DNA of 64,000 nt, from NCBI RefSeq assembly GCF_036688685.1, contig NZ_JAQQPS010000014.1, positions 62,001 to 126,000 on the forward strand, read 5' to 3'. This document shows positions 8,123 to 17,071 of the stretch, one piece after another. Below the pieces are notes generated by a model. The model ran no database searches, was not told the DNA's origin, and saw only the letters and a list, made by a program, of their open reading frames with translations. The stretch comes from JALYUM01 sp036688685. GTDB lineage: Bacteria > Pseudomonadota > Gammaproteobacteria > Burkholderiales > Burkholderiaceae_D. How positions within the stretch are numbered: position 1 is the first letter of the stretch; each line of letters opens with the position of its first letter. A program made the translations under genes and the position numbers.

Positions 8123-8221
8123 GGCGCCATCGTACCATTCGATAACATGGCGTCGCGTGCATGGATTCATTGCAGCACGTGCGTCTTCCGCCTTGTTGCT
8201 CGCATGTCCATAATGGCGCCA
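8122..8221. promoter_or_regulatory. Divergent LysR/MFS intergenic region with twin TGGCGCCA sites
   Basis: The gap between the LysR start (8122) and the MFS start (8242) has the perfect 8-bp palindrome TGGCGCCA at each end: 8122-8129, touching the LysR start codon, and 8214-8221, 21 bp before the MFS start. The centres are 92 bp apart. Paired sites around a divergent promoter fit a LysR-type regulator, but I cannot show binding, and the motif is short and GC-rich. Confidence 0.35.
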
Positions 8222-8241
8222 ATGAACCTTTGGATGACGCG

Positions 8242-9720
8242 ATGAGCTTATTTATTGACTTGCCCGGCGACGATGGCTTGCCCGGCGCGCAACGGCGCCT
8301 GGCCATGATCGCCTTGACCACCGCACTCGCACTGACCGTCCTCGATGGCACGATCGTCAACATCGCGCTGCCGCAAATCGCCACCGCACTCGAAGTGACT
8401 GCCGGTGCGGCCATTTGGGTGGCAAATGGTTACCTGCTGGCGGTCGCCATGACACTGGCGACCTTTGCCTCGCTGGCGTCGCGTGTTGGCTACCGCAACC
8501 AGTTGGCGGCGGGCATGGCAATTTTTACGCTGGCCTCGCTCGGATGCGCGCTGGCGCCGTCCATCGATGTGCTGATCGGCATGCGCTTGTTGCAAGGGAT
8601 CGGTGCGTCGGCGATTCTGAGTATCGGCCCCGCCATTGTCCGCACAATTTTCCCGAATCGCCTGCTGGGCAGGATCCTCGGTGTGAATGCCCTGATCGTG
8701 GCGTCGTTTACGGCCGTTGGCCCGACGCTGGGCGGGCTGCTGTTGTCGGTGTCTACCTGGGAGTGGCTGTTCGCCATCAATGTGCCGCTGGGCGTGATCG
8801 GCGTTGTGCTGGCCCTGCGCGCCATTCCATTCACCCGCAGTGTGGCACGGGGACGCTTCGACGGCGCCGGTGCGCTGTTGTCCGCCGCTGCGATGGGGGC
8901 CCTGATCATGGCCGCAGAAGCTTGCCAGCGGCTGGGTGCGCCCGGCCAGGCGGTCCAGGCCGCAGAGGATGCCGTTGCCTACGGTGCCGCCGCCGTCCTG
9001 GCCGGCATCGGATTCGTCTGGCGCCAACGCCGCGCCAGCGATCCCTTGCTGCCCCTGGCAATCTTTGCCACAGCGCGCTTTTCGATGGCGGCGCTAACCT
9101 CGCTGATCTCCTTCGTTGGCCAGGGCATGGCCTTCATTGCATTACCGTTCCTGTTCCAGTCGAACTACGGCTACAGCGCACTGCACGCGGCGCTGCTGTT
9201 CACGCCCTGGCCGCTCGGCATCATCCTGGCCGCGCCGCAAGCGGGGAAATTATCCGACCGCTATCCGCCGATTGCGCTATCGAGCGCCGGGCTGGCCATC
9301 TTCACGCTTGGCCTGGCGCTGCTGGCGATGTTGCCGGCGCATGCGCAGACCTGGGATATCTGCTGGCGCGGCTTTATTTGCGGTATCGGCTTCGGTTTTT
9401 TTCAGAGTCCGAACAACCGCGAAATGCTGTCGAACACGGCGCGTGAACACAATGCCAACGCGTCGGGCGTGCTGGCCATCATGCGTACCTTCGGCCAGTG
9501 CTTCGGCGCGGCGCTGATGGGCATTATCCTGTCGGTGTTCGGCTCGCACCTGGCGCATGGCGCCGGCACGCTCGCCAGTGCGGCGCAGGATGCGCATGCA
9601 ATCCGCCTGTCGCTGTGGGTCGCCGCCGCCGCCACCGCGATGGCAACCGTCATCAGCCTGAGCCGCCTGCGTGGCCTCAGGCCAGATGCGGCGCCATCAC
9701 CTCCGCCAGCCAGTCCATGA
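8242..9720 (+). CDS. MFS drug exporter, DHA2-like (14-TM type)
   Basis: An inner-membrane proton antiporter of the major facilitator superfamily, 492 residues with about fourteen hydrophobic spans. The first span ends in the LDGTIVNIALPQI motif typical of the QacA/EmrB (DHA2) branch, and the motif-C-like region GPTLGGLL follows. These proteins export drugs or small lipophilic compounds. Start at 8242 (MSLFIDLPGDDG); an in-frame ATG at 8161 would put an unlikely Cys/His-rich leader before it. Its 3' end overlaps the convergent downstream LysR gene by 44 bp. Confidence 0.9.
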   Translation: MSLFIDLPGDDGLPGAQRRLAMIALTTALALTVLDGTIVNIALPQIATALEVTAGAAIWVANGYLLAVAMTLATFASLASRVGYRNQLAAGMAIFTLASLGCALAPSIDVLIGMRLLQGIGASAILSIGPAIVRTIFPNRLLGRILGVNALIVASFTAVGPTLGGLLLSVSTWEWLFAINVPLGVIGVVLALRAIPFTRSVARGRFDGAGALLSAAAMGALIMAAEACQRLGAPGQAVQAAEDAVAYGAAAVLAGIGFVWRQRRASDPLLPLAIFATARFSMAALTSLISFVGQGMAFIALPFLFQSNYGYSALHAALLFTPWPLGIILAAPQAGKLSDRYPPIALSSAGLAIFTLGLALLAMLPAHAQTWDICWRGFICGIGFGFFQSPNNREMLSNTAREHNANASGVLAIMRTFGQCFGAALMGIILSVFGSHLAHGAGTLASAAQDAHAIRLSLWVAAAATAMATVISLSRLRGLRPDAAPSPPPASP

Positions 9721-10576
9721 AACCGCGCGCGCGCCGGCTCAGGTGGCGCCGGCTCGGGTAGAGTAGCGTCACCGGCATCGGCGCCGCGCAGTAATCGGGC
9801 AGCACGCTGACCAGGCGACCGTCGGCCAGCATGGCGGCGATCCCGGACAGCGGCGCCTGGATGAGCCCCAGCCCGGCCACGCAAGCCGACTGATAGGCGT
9901 CGCTGTTGTTCACGGCCAGCGCGGCCGGCACCTCGATACTGCGCCGCGCGCCGCCTTCCATGTATTCAAACAGCGCAGCGCGTCCGCCCAGCGCCGGCGC
10001 ATAGTCGACCAGTCGGTGGCGCGCCAGATCGGCCGGGGATGCCGGCGTGCCGAAGCGGGCCACGTACGCCGGACTGGCGCAATTGACCATCGGGAATGCA
10101 CCCAGCGGCCGCGCCACCAGTGACGAATCGGCCAGCCAGCCGACGCGCAGGATGCAATCGAACCCTTCCTGCACCACATCGACCAGCCGGTCGGTGCTGG
10201 ACAGGTCGAGCTGCAGGCGCGGGTGCAGTTCGAGAAACGCGGGCAGGGCGGGGATGACGATATTGCGGGCGATCGCCACCGGCAAGTCGACCCGCAGGCG
10301 CCCGGACAAGCCCGCATCGCCCTGCTGGAACATGCTCTGCAATTCATCCAGCTCGGCCAGCATGTCGCGGCTTCTCTCGTAGAACGCCAGGCCATCCTGG
10401 GTCATCGTCACCTTGCGCGTGGTGCGCTGCAGGAGGCGGGTGCCCAGCTCCGCTTCCAGTTCCCGCACCGCTGCCGACGTGCTCGCCTTCGCCAGCCCCA
10501 GGCTGTCGGCCGCCTGGGTAAAACTGCCCAGCTCGGCAACCCGGACAAAAATTTTCATGACATCGATGCGGTCCAT
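9677..10576 (-). CDS. LysR-family transcriptional regulator
   Basis: A 299-residue LysR regulator starting MDRIDVMKIFVRVAELGSF, with the helix-turn-helix in residues 5-60 (FTQAADSLGLAKASTSAAVRELE region) and a periplasmic-binding-like effector domain to the C-terminus. It resembles the CrgA/PecT-like subgroup that often controls neighbouring reductase genes. It is divergent from an SDR gene 111 bp away, its probable target. The 3' end overlaps the MFS gene by 44 bp in convergent orientation. Confidence 0.92.
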   Translation of the reverse strand: MDRIDVMKIFVRVAELGSFTQAADSLGLAKASTSAAVRELEAELGTRLLQRTTRKVTMTQDGLAFYERSRDMLAELDELQSMFQQGDAGLSGRLRVDLPVAIARNIVIPALPAFLELHPRLQLDLSSTDRLVDVVQEGFDCILRVGWLADSSLVARPLGAFPMVNCASPAYVARFGTPASPADLARHRLVDYAPALGGRAALFEYMEGGARRSIEVPAALAVNNSDAYQSACVAGLGLIQAPLSGIAAMLADGRLVSVLPDYCAAPMPVTLLYPSRRHLSRRARGFMDWLAEVMAPHLA

Positions 10577-10687
10577 GGTTTTCCTCGATTGTATGGCATG
10601 AGCGAACAGTCAAACTATACCTGCTATCTTTGTGTGGCATCGATGTCGCAATACACTGGCTGCATCACTCACCCACCAGGAATGGAC

Positions 10688-11446
10688 ATGACCCAGAAAA
10701 TCGCACTCATCACCGGCGGCAGCCGCGGCCTCGGCAAAAACACGGCGCTGCACCTGGCCGCTCAGGGCGCGGGCATCGTGCTGACCTACCGCAGCAAGAA
10801 GGAAGAAGCCGACGCAGTCGTCGCCCAGATCGTCGATGCGGGTGGCAAAGCGGCCACGCTGCAACTCGATACTGCGCTGGCCGGCACATTTGCCGCCTTC
10901 ACCGACAGCCTGCGCGCAACCCTGCAGGCCGGCTGGGGCCGCGCGACGGTCGACTTCCTGGTCAATAACGCGGGCGTCGGTGTGCACGCGCCATTTGCCG
11001 CGACGACGGAAGAGCAGCTCGACGAGATGTACAACATCCACCTGAAGGGCGTGTTCCTGCTGACGCAAGCGCTGCTGCCGGTGATCGCCGACGGCGGCCG
11101 CATCGTCAACATTTCGTCGGGCCTGGCCCGTTTCGCCACGCCGGGTTTCTCGGCCTACGCCGCCATGAAAGGCGCGATCGAAACGCTGACGCGCTACCTG
11201 GCCAAGGAACTGGGCGCACGCGGCATTGCCGTCAACACCGTGGCACCAGGCGCCATCGAGACCGATTTTGGCGGCGGCGTGGTGCGCGACAACGTCCAGA
11301 TGAACGCGTACATTGCCTCCCAGACCGCACTGGGCCGGGTCGGCGTGCCCGACGATATCGGCGGCGCCATCGCTGCTCTGCTGAGCGAGAACAGCGGCTG
11401 GATCAACGCCCAGCGCATCGAAGTATCCGGCGGCATGTACATCTGA
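10688..11446 (+). CDS. SDR-family NAD(P)-dependent oxidoreductase
   Basis: A classical short-chain dehydrogenase/reductase, 252 residues. Visible signatures: TGGSRGLG cofactor motif (residues 9-16), NNAG (93-96), catalytic Ser144, Tyr157 and Lys161 in the YxxxK arrangement, and the C-terminal APGAIETDF segment. Substrate unknown; similar enzymes reduce keto-acyl or small carbonyl compounds. ATG at 10688 is favoured over ATG at 10682 because the AGGA site lies six bases before it. Divergent from a LysR regulator. Confidence 0.93.
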   Translation: MTQKIALITGGSRGLGKNTALHLAAQGAGIVLTYRSKKEEADAVVAQIVDAGGKAATLQLDTALAGTFAAFTDSLRATLQAGWGRATVDFLVNNAGVGVHAPFAATTEEQLDEMYNIHLKGVFLLTQALLPVIADGGRIVNISSGLARFATPGFSAYAAMKGAIETLTRYLAKELGARGIAVNTVAPGAIETDFGGGVVRDNVQMNAYIASQTALGRVGVPDDIGGAIAALLSENSGWINAQRIEVSGGMYI

Positions 11447-11472
11447 TGCGTTGCGTGACATGAGGTAGACTT

Positions 11473-11496
11473 CTGGCTGCGCGCCGGCGCAGCCAG
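11473..11496 (+). terminator. Long GC-rich hairpin between SDR and dsbD
   Basis: A perfect 10-pair stem, CTGGCTGCGC/GCGCAGCCAG, around the loop GCCG. Only TCTT follows, so it is an imperfect rho-independent terminator or a stem in the dsbD leader; it ends 16 bp before the dsbD start. Confidence 0.5.
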
Positions 11497-11512
11497 TCTT
11501 GCCAAGGAACTC

Positions 11513-13324
11513 ATGTCCCGTTTTCGCTTTTTTTCCGCCCTGTTGGTCGCCGCCTGCCTGTTCCTGACGGGCGCGGCGCGCGCCGCCGACGACGACTTCC
11601 TCGATCCGTCCCAGGCTTTCCGCTTCTCGGCCACGATGGCCGACCAGCACACCATCGCCGTCACCTTTCAGATCGCCGACGGCTACTACATGTACCGCGA
11701 GCGCTTCAAATTCAGCGCCACCAATGCGACGCTGGGCACGCCGCAAATCCCGGCCGGCAAAGTCAAGTTCGACGAAACCTTCAACAAGAATGTCGAAACC
11801 TATCACGCCAGCGTGACGATCCGCATTCCCGTCCAGGCCAGCGGCGCCTTCACGCTCAACGCGGGCGGGCAGGGCTGTGCCGACAAGGGGCTGTGCTATT
11901 CGCCGCAGGAATACCGCGCCGAGCTGGTCGCCACCGGCGGCATGAGTACGCCAGCCGCGGCGGCGCAGCCGACATCCCTGATTGCGCGACTGCAAGGCCC
12001 GCCGCCGGCCGTCGATACGCCGCCGGCCGCCGTCGCCCCTGCCACAGTGGCCGCCGCCCCGCCCCGCTCCGAGTTGAGTGGCATCGCCGTCGTCCTCGGC
12101 GAGGGTAAATTGCTGGCCATCGTCCCCGCGTTCGTGCTGCTGGGCCTGGGCCTGGCCTTCACCCCGTGCGTGTTGCCGATGGTGCCGATCCTGTCGTCGA
12201 TCATCGTGGGCGAGGGCGCCAGCCAACGCTGGCGCGGCCTGATCCTGTCGATTGCCTATTCGCTCGGGATGGCCATCGTCTACACGCTGCTCGGCGTCGC
12301 CGCCGGCCTGGCCGGGGAGGGCCTCGCTGCGGCGCTGCAAAACCCGTGGGTGCTGGGTGCGTTTGGCCTCTTGATCGCGGGCATGGCCCTGTCGATGTTT
12401 GGCGTGTATGACCTGCAACTGCCGGCATCGCTGCAGACAAAACTGGCCGGCGCATCCGGCCGCCAGTCGTCCGGCAAGCTGGCCGGCGTGTTCGCCATGG
12501 GCGCCATTTCCGCCCTCATCGTCGGGCCCTGCGTCGCGGCGCCACTGGCCGGCGCGCTGGTCTACATCAGCCAGACGCGCAACGTCGTCATCGGCGGCGC
12601 GGCGCTGTTTTCGATGGCGGTCGGCATGAGTATCCCGCTGCTGCTGGTTGGTGTCTCGGCCGGTTCCTTGCTGCCACGCGCGGGCGCCTGGATGGATGCC
12701 GTGAAACGGTTCTTCGGCGTGCTGATGCTGGGCATGGCGCTGTGGCTGACCGCTCCCGTGCTGCCGCCCGCGCTGCAAATGATCCTGTGGGCTTCGCTGC
12801 TGCTGGGCTACGGCATGTTTTTGATGCGCCATACCAAACACTGGGCGGCAATGGCAGCGGGCGCCGTGTTTGCCATTTTGGGCGCGATGCAGGTGGTGGG
12901 CGTGGCATCCGGCGGGCGCGATGCGCTGGCGCCGCTGGCGCACCTGGGTGGTGGCAATGCGCACAAGTCGCTGGCGTTTACGCGCATCAAGACCGTGGCG
13001 CAGCTCGATGCGGCGCTGGCGCAAACCGGCGGCAAGACCGCCATGCTCGATTTTTATGCCGACTGGTGTGTGTCGTGCAAGGAAATGGAAAAGCTGACCT
13101 TCGTCGATCCCGCCGTGCAGGCCTCGCTGGCCAATTCGGTGTTGCTGCAGGTGGACGTCACGGCGAACGATGCCGATGACAAGGCCATGCTGAAACGGTT
13201 CGGTTTGTTCGGGCCGCCCGGCATCATCCTGTTCGACCGCACGGGCCGCGAGATTGCCGACAGCCGCGTAATCGGCTACCAGGATGCGCGCAAGTTCAAC
13301 GCATCCCTTGCGCGCCTGAATTAA
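11513..13324 (+). CDS. dsbD: Thiol:disulfide interchange protein DsbD
   Basis: Inner-membrane electron carrier that moves reducing power from cytoplasmic thioredoxin to periplasmic partners such as DsbC and the cytochrome c maturation thiol proteins. The 603-residue product has a signal peptide (1-24), an N-terminal immunoglobulin-like domain with Cys122/Cys128, a multi-span core with Cys219 (AFTPCVLPM) and Cys340 (VGPCVAAP), and a C-terminal thioredoxin-like domain with Cys519-Val-Ser-Cys522. All three redox pairs are intact. It supports the c-type cytochrome genes found about 12 kb downstream. Confidence 0.97.
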   Translation: MSRFRFFSALLVAACLFLTGAARAADDDFLDPSQAFRFSATMADQHTIAVTFQIADGYYMYRERFKFSATNATLGTPQIPAGKVKFDETFNKNVETYHASVTIRIPVQASGAFTLNAGGQGCADKGLCYSPQEYRAELVATGGMSTPAAAAQPTSLIARLQGPPPAVDTPPAAVAPATVAAAPPRSELSGIAVVLGEGKLLAIVPAFVLLGLGLAFTPCVLPMVPILSSIIVGEGASQRWRGLILSIAYSLGMAIVYTLLGVAAGLAGEGLAAALQNPWVLGAFGLLIAGMALSMFGVYDLQLPASLQTKLAGASGRQSSGKLAGVFAMGAISALIVGPCVAAPLAGALVYISQTRNVVIGGAALFSMAVGMSIPLLLVGVSAGSLLPRAGAWMDAVKRFFGVLMLGMALWLTAPVLPPALQMILWASLLLGYGMFLMRHTKHWAAMAAGAVFAILGAMQVVGVASGGRDALAPLAHLGGGNAHKSLAFTRIKTVAQLDAALAQTGGKTAMLDFYADWCVSCKEMEKLTFVDPAVQASLANSVLLQVDVTANDADDKAMLKRFGLFGPPGIILFDRTGREIADSRVIGYQDARKFNASLARLN

Positions 13325-13968
13325 GCCGCTGCCGGCTCGGCCAGCAGCGACAGCAGGCGCGCATCGAGCGCCTGCGCCATTTCATTGCCCTTGGTTTTTT
13401 TGACCGCTTCCAGATAGGGCGCACGCAAGGCGCGCAAATCGTCCAGCGTATCGGCGCGTTCCACCTTCAGTTGCAAGGCAAAGCCGCGCAAACCCAGATT
13501 GCCGCGGATGGTTTCGTTATAAAACCTGTGGACCGACTTGAACCGTTCGGTGTCGCCGGCCGGCAGTTCGGCAAACACCGAAGGCGGCGCCGCAGGTGGC
13601 GCCACCGCCTGCGGCGCCACGTCGATGACGCCATCCACGCTGACCAGATCCAGTTCGCCCAGCTTCACCGCACCCCCATGCAATTTGTGCATGCGCCGCA
13701 AACCTGGCGGCACCCGCGCAACGACCGGCGCCACGTCGACCACGTCATCCTCGGCGCAGGGCAGTGAGTGGATGAATTCCTGGGTCACCAGCTCATCGAA
13801 ACTGGTCTTGTCCAGACCCAGCTTGGCAAGGTGCTGCAGCAATTCCGACACGGGCCGGCGACCGTCGATCATCACCAGCACGCTGCGCAAGCGCACGCTC
13901 AAATGATGCTTGCGGGTGGCAATTTCTTCACGGCCTTTGTCGGTCTTTTCGTAAACGCGTTTGCTCAT
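13321..13968 (-). CDS. Uncharacterised protein
   Basis: I do not recognise the family. The 215-residue product starts MSKRVYEKTDKGREEI; an upstream ATG at 13992 would add eight residues. The first 90 residues look like a winged-helix-type segment (TKHH..LSVRLRSVLVMIDG, then a helix pair), followed by a Pro/Ala/Val-rich linker (about 115-145) and a C-terminal helical domain with DDLRALRAPYLEAVKK. No signal peptide or membrane span is visible. It is convergent with dsbD and overlaps its stop codon region by 4 bp. The first residues recall PadR/MarR-like leaders, but this is weak. Confidence 0.75.
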   Translation of the reverse strand: MSKRVYEKTDKGREEIATRKHHLSVRLRSVLVMIDGRRPVSELLQHLAKLGLDKTSFDELVTQEFIHSLPCAEDDVVDVAPVVARVPPGLRRMHKLHGGAVKLGELDLVSVDGVIDVAPQAVAPPAAPPSVFAELPAGDTERFKSVHRFYNETIRGNLGLRGFALQLKVERADTLDDLRALRAPYLEAVKKTKGNEMAQALDARLLSLLAEPAAA

Positions 13969-14155
13969 GTCGCCCTCATAGAATATTGCCATGTGGATAG
14001 GTTGCGCTTGAGCATTGCATCGTCACTTTTAAATGTCAACGTTTTGTCATAAAGCGACGAGCAGGTGTTGCGCTTTTGCCAGCCTAAAAGTAGATGACGT
14101 AAAAAAACTGCCCCGGCGCAGTGCGCGGGAGCAGTGCGCGGCAGACGCAGCTTGA

Positions 14156-14653
14156 TCAGCCCTGCGTCGCGTGCCCGCCTTTCCAGAACTGGCCGCCATG
14201 GCTGCGGCGATGCATGCCCTGCTTGTCGAAGACGGCTTTCTGTTCCGGCGTCAGTTGCGCATAGAAAGCATTCAGGGCCGGCAAGCGCGCCTCCATCTCG
14301 GCGGTGCGCTGCTTCTGCATGGCGATCATTTGCTCCATGCGCGCCGGCGCCGACATTTCCTTGAAGTTGGCCCGTTCGCCCCGGGCATGCGGCGTTTGCG
14401 GCTTCAGCGATGCGATATAAGCGCGGAAGGCGTTTTCCTGGGCCGGCGTGATTTTCAATTCATCGTGCAGGCGGGCGCTACGCTTGGCGGCGAATTCTGC
14501 CATCTTCGCCTGGCGCTGTTCCTGCGTAGCAGCGGTGCCGTGGCGGCCTTGGGTGCTGTCCGGCGCGGCGCTCTGCGCCTGTACGCCCATGGTGGCGGTC
14601 CCCATGCCCAGGACTGTCAGGCCGATCAGGACGTTTTTACGAAAGTTGTTCAT
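14156..14653 (-). CDS. Spy/CpxP-like periplasmic protein (LTxxQ repeat)
   Basis: A 165-residue exported protein: signal peptide 1-26 (ending VQAQS), then a helical, Lys/Gln/Met-rich body with two LTxxQ-type motifs (ITPAQ and LTPEQ) that mark the Spy/CpxP family of periplasmic chaperones and stress sensors. It is divergent from an OmpR-type regulator and kinase 191 bp away, the layout of cpxP-cpxRA. That suggests it is both a target and a feedback partner of the system. Function otherwise inferred. Confidence 0.85.
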   Translation of the reverse strand: MNNFRKNVLIGLTVLGMGTATMGVQAQSAAPDSTQGRHGTAATQEQRQAKMAEFAAKRSARLHDELKITPAQENAFRAYIASLKPQTPHARGERANFKEMSAPARMEQMIAMQKQRTAEMEARLPALNAFYAQLTPEQKAVFDKQGMHRRSHGGQFWKGGHATQG

Positions 14654-14755
14654 GGTGATCCCCGTTGAAGTTAAGTGAGTGCAGCGCCAGGACTGGCTTG
14701 CACAGTTCCCATCTTGCGACCTGGATGTAAGCGAGGCGTGTCGCGTACCGCCCTC

Positions 14756-14804
14756 TTTGTATCAATATGTTTCGACCCGGCGACCATATACACGGCGATA
14801 CAAA
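14756..14804. promoter_or_regulatory. Inverted repeat in the Spy-like/response-regulator divergent promoter
   Basis: TTTGTATC (14756-14763) and GATACAAA (14797-14804) form a perfect 8-bp inverted repeat with centres 41 bp apart, about four helical turns, in the gap between the divergent genes. It is a good candidate for a regulator site acting on both promoters. It does not match the CpxR consensus (GTAAA direct repeats). Confidence 0.45.
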
Positions 14805-14844
14805 TAGGCTGTCCGGAGCAGCATGAAGCAGGGATAATCGCAGG

Positions 14845-15573
14845 ATGGACACTATTTCTACCATTTTGATCGTCGATGACGACCGCGACATCCGCTCCCT
14901 TCTGGCAGATTACCTCGAATCGAACGGCTACCGCGCGTTGGTGGCCGCCGATGGTGTGGGCATGTGGAAGACGCTCGACGAAGCCCGTCCCGACCTGATC
15001 GTGCTTGATTTGAACCTCCCCGGCGACGACGGCCTGACCCTGTGCCGCAAGCTGCGCGCCAATTCCACGCTGCCGGTCATCATGCTGACCGCACGCAACG
15101 AGCCGCTCGACCGCATCCTGGGCCTGGAAATGGGGGCCGACGACTACCTGCCGAAGCCGTTCGAGCCGCGCGAACTGCTGGCCCGCATTCGCAGCGTGCT
15201 GCGCCGCAGCCATGCGATGCCGTCGAATACGCCGTCCGAAAATGTCCAGCAGATGCGCTTTGCCGGTTGGACCCTAGACCTCACCGCGCGCCATCTGCTC
15301 AATCCGGACGGCCTCGTGATCATGCTGTCGGGCGCTGAATTTCGCCTGCTGCGCGTGTTCCTCGAGCACCCGAACCGCGTGCTCAACCGCGACCAGTTGC
15401 TCAATCTCACGCAAGGGCGCGACGCCGACCCGTTCGACCGCTCGATCGACATTCAAATCAGCCGCCTGCGCCAGAAGCTCGGTGAAGACGCGCGCCTGCC
15501 GCAAATCATCAAGACCGTGCGCAATGGCGGTTACGTGCTTGCCGGGCAGGTCACCGTGGACCCGACCGCGTGA
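14845..15573 (+). CDS. OmpR-family response regulator
   Basis: A 242-residue two-component regulator. The receiver has acidic residues Asp11-Asp13, phosphoacceptor Asp55 (VLDLNLPG), Thr82 and Lys104 (PKPF). The C-terminal winged-helix domain (about 130-235) has LSGAEFRLLRVFLEHPNRVLNRDQLL and the ending KTVRNGGYVL. The stop codon overlaps the GTG of the next gene, a kinase. It resembles OmpR/RstA/CpxR-type regulators. Because a Spy-like gene is divergent and an RND pump follows, envelope stress is a reasonable guess at its input. Confidence 0.93.
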   Translation: MDTISTILIVDDDRDIRSLLADYLESNGYRALVAADGVGMWKTLDEARPDLIVLDLNLPGDDGLTLCRKLRANSTLPVIMLTARNEPLDRILGLEMGADDYLPKPFEPRELLARIRSVLRRSHAMPSNTPSENVQQMRFAGWTLDLTARHLLNPDGLVIMLSGAEFRLLRVFLEHPNRVLNRDQLLNLTQGRDADPFDRSIDIQISRLRQKLGEDARLPQIIKTVRNGGYVLAGQVTVDPTA

Positions 15574-16934
15574 AAGCGTTTTTTGGTTCGATGACCGGGC
15601 GGGTCTTCATTACCCTGTTCCTCGGGATCTTGCTCAGTGCCGCGCTGACCCAGCTGCTGGCCGATCTGGAGCGCCAGCGCGTGCTGGAAGAGTATCGCGA
15701 CTTTCACACGCTCGAGCGCGCCGAGCAACTGATCATGGCCACCGAAATCGTGCCTTCGTCGGCGCGCCATACGTATCTCGGCATCGCCAACCGCCCCGGC
15801 GTGGTGCTGGAAACGGCGCCGTCCGAGGGGCGCAAGGCACCGGCCATCACCGAATTTGCGGCCGGCCTGGCCACCCGCATGGGCAAGGCGTACGGCATCG
15901 CGTCGCTGGCCGACCGGCCGCCGGTATGCGACATGCCGCACCAGCAAAAGCTGTTGTACGGCTTGCTGCGTGTGCAATGGCGCGGCGCCTGCGAAGCGCT
16001 GAGCGTGACGCTACGCGATGGCGAAAAGCTGCGCCTGTCGGTGCTGCCGCCACAATTTGCGACAGATTTGCCCAAGACCGATTTCCGCGCCGTGCTGGCC
16101 CTGTTCGTGCTCAGTATCGCCGCGCTGGCCTACCTGGTCGCGCGCATGACCACCAGTCCCTTGAAGAAACTGGCGCAGGCGGCCAAGAACCTCGGTAACG
16201 ACATCAACCACCCGCCGCTGCAACTGACAGGCGTGTCGGAAATCCGCCAGGCCAGCGCGGCCTTCAATGCGATGCAGGCGCGTATTCGCCAATACATTGC
16301 GCAACGCACGGAAATGCTGGCCGCCATCACCCACGACTTGCAGACGCCCTTGACGCGCCTGCGCCTGCGCCTGGAAAAAGTGTCCGACGGTGAATTGCAG
16401 CAAAGACTGATCGGCGATCTGTCGGCCATGCAGGAAATGGTGCGCGAGGGCCTCGACCTGGCGCGCAGTTCCGACACCAATGAAACCATGCAGGCGCTCG
16501 ACCTCGATTCCTTGCTCGACAGCGTCTGCGCCGACGCCACCGACGCTGGCCAGGACGTGGTGCTGGTCGGCCGCGTCGCCATGCGCGCATTCGGCCGCCC
16601 GATGGGGCTGCGCCGCTGCCTGGTGAACCTGATCGACAACGCCGTCAAGTATGGCCACGATGCGCGCGTGACGGTGGAGCGCACTAAGGGCGCGGCGCGC
16701 ATCCGCATCCGCGACAGCGGTCCGGGCATCGAGGCCGCCGAACTGGCGCGCGTGTTCGAGCCGTTTTATCGCGTGGAATCGTCGCGTTCGCGCGAATCCG
16801 GCGGTACCGGTTTGGGCCTGACCATCGCGCGCAACATCGCCGAGCAGCACGGCGGCACGATCGCGTTGGCCAACCACCCTGACGGTGGCCTGGAAGTGAC
16901 GCTGATGCTGCCAGAATACTACGCGGGAAGGTAA
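15570..16934 (+). CDS. Sensor histidine kinase
   Basis: A 454-residue membrane kinase with spans near residues 10-29 and 173-192 enclosing a periplasmic sensor segment of about 140 residues (Cys120 and Cys141 present). HAMP follows (about 192-245), then the dimerisation/phosphoacceptor domain with His255 (AAITHDLQTPLTRLR), and a HATPase domain with N box Asn357 (LIDNAVKYG), G1 (RDSGPGI) and G2 (GGTGLGLTIA). It starts with GTG, overlapping the regulator's stop (GTGA), so translation is probably coupled. Confidence 0.93.
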   Translation: MKAFFGSMTGRVFITLFLGILLSAALTQLLADLERQRVLEEYRDFHTLERAEQLIMATEIVPSSARHTYLGIANRPGVVLETAPSEGRKAPAITEFAAGLATRMGKAYGIASLADRPPVCDMPHQQKLLYGLLRVQWRGACEALSVTLRDGEKLRLSVLPPQFATDLPKTDFRAVLALFVLSIAALAYLVARMTTSPLKKLAQAAKNLGNDINHPPLQLTGVSEIRQASAAFNAMQARIRQYIAQRTEMLAAITHDLQTPLTRLRLRLEKVSDGELQQRLIGDLSAMQEMVREGLDLARSSDTNETMQALDLDSLLDSVCADATDAGQDVVLVGRVAMRAFGRPMGLRRCLVNLIDNAVKYGHDARVTVERTKGAARIRIRDSGPGIEAAELARVFEPFYRVESSRSRESGGTGLGLTIARNIAEQHGGTIALANHPDGGLEVTLMLPEYYAGR

Positions 16935-17071
16935 TTGCTCTGTAGTAATCCTGTTGTAAACTGTAGCGCCATGAGAAAATGTCAGGTAGTCCTTCGACTG
17001 GACCGGCACTCATACAAACTCTTCACTCATTAAATAAAAGAAGCCGCGGGCGACGCGGCGGGGACCTCGCA

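Noticed and set aside
10610..13024. 804-codon lower-strand frame opposite the SDR and dsbD genes
   Set aside because: Arg/Gln/His-rich antisense shadow of two well-supported genes.
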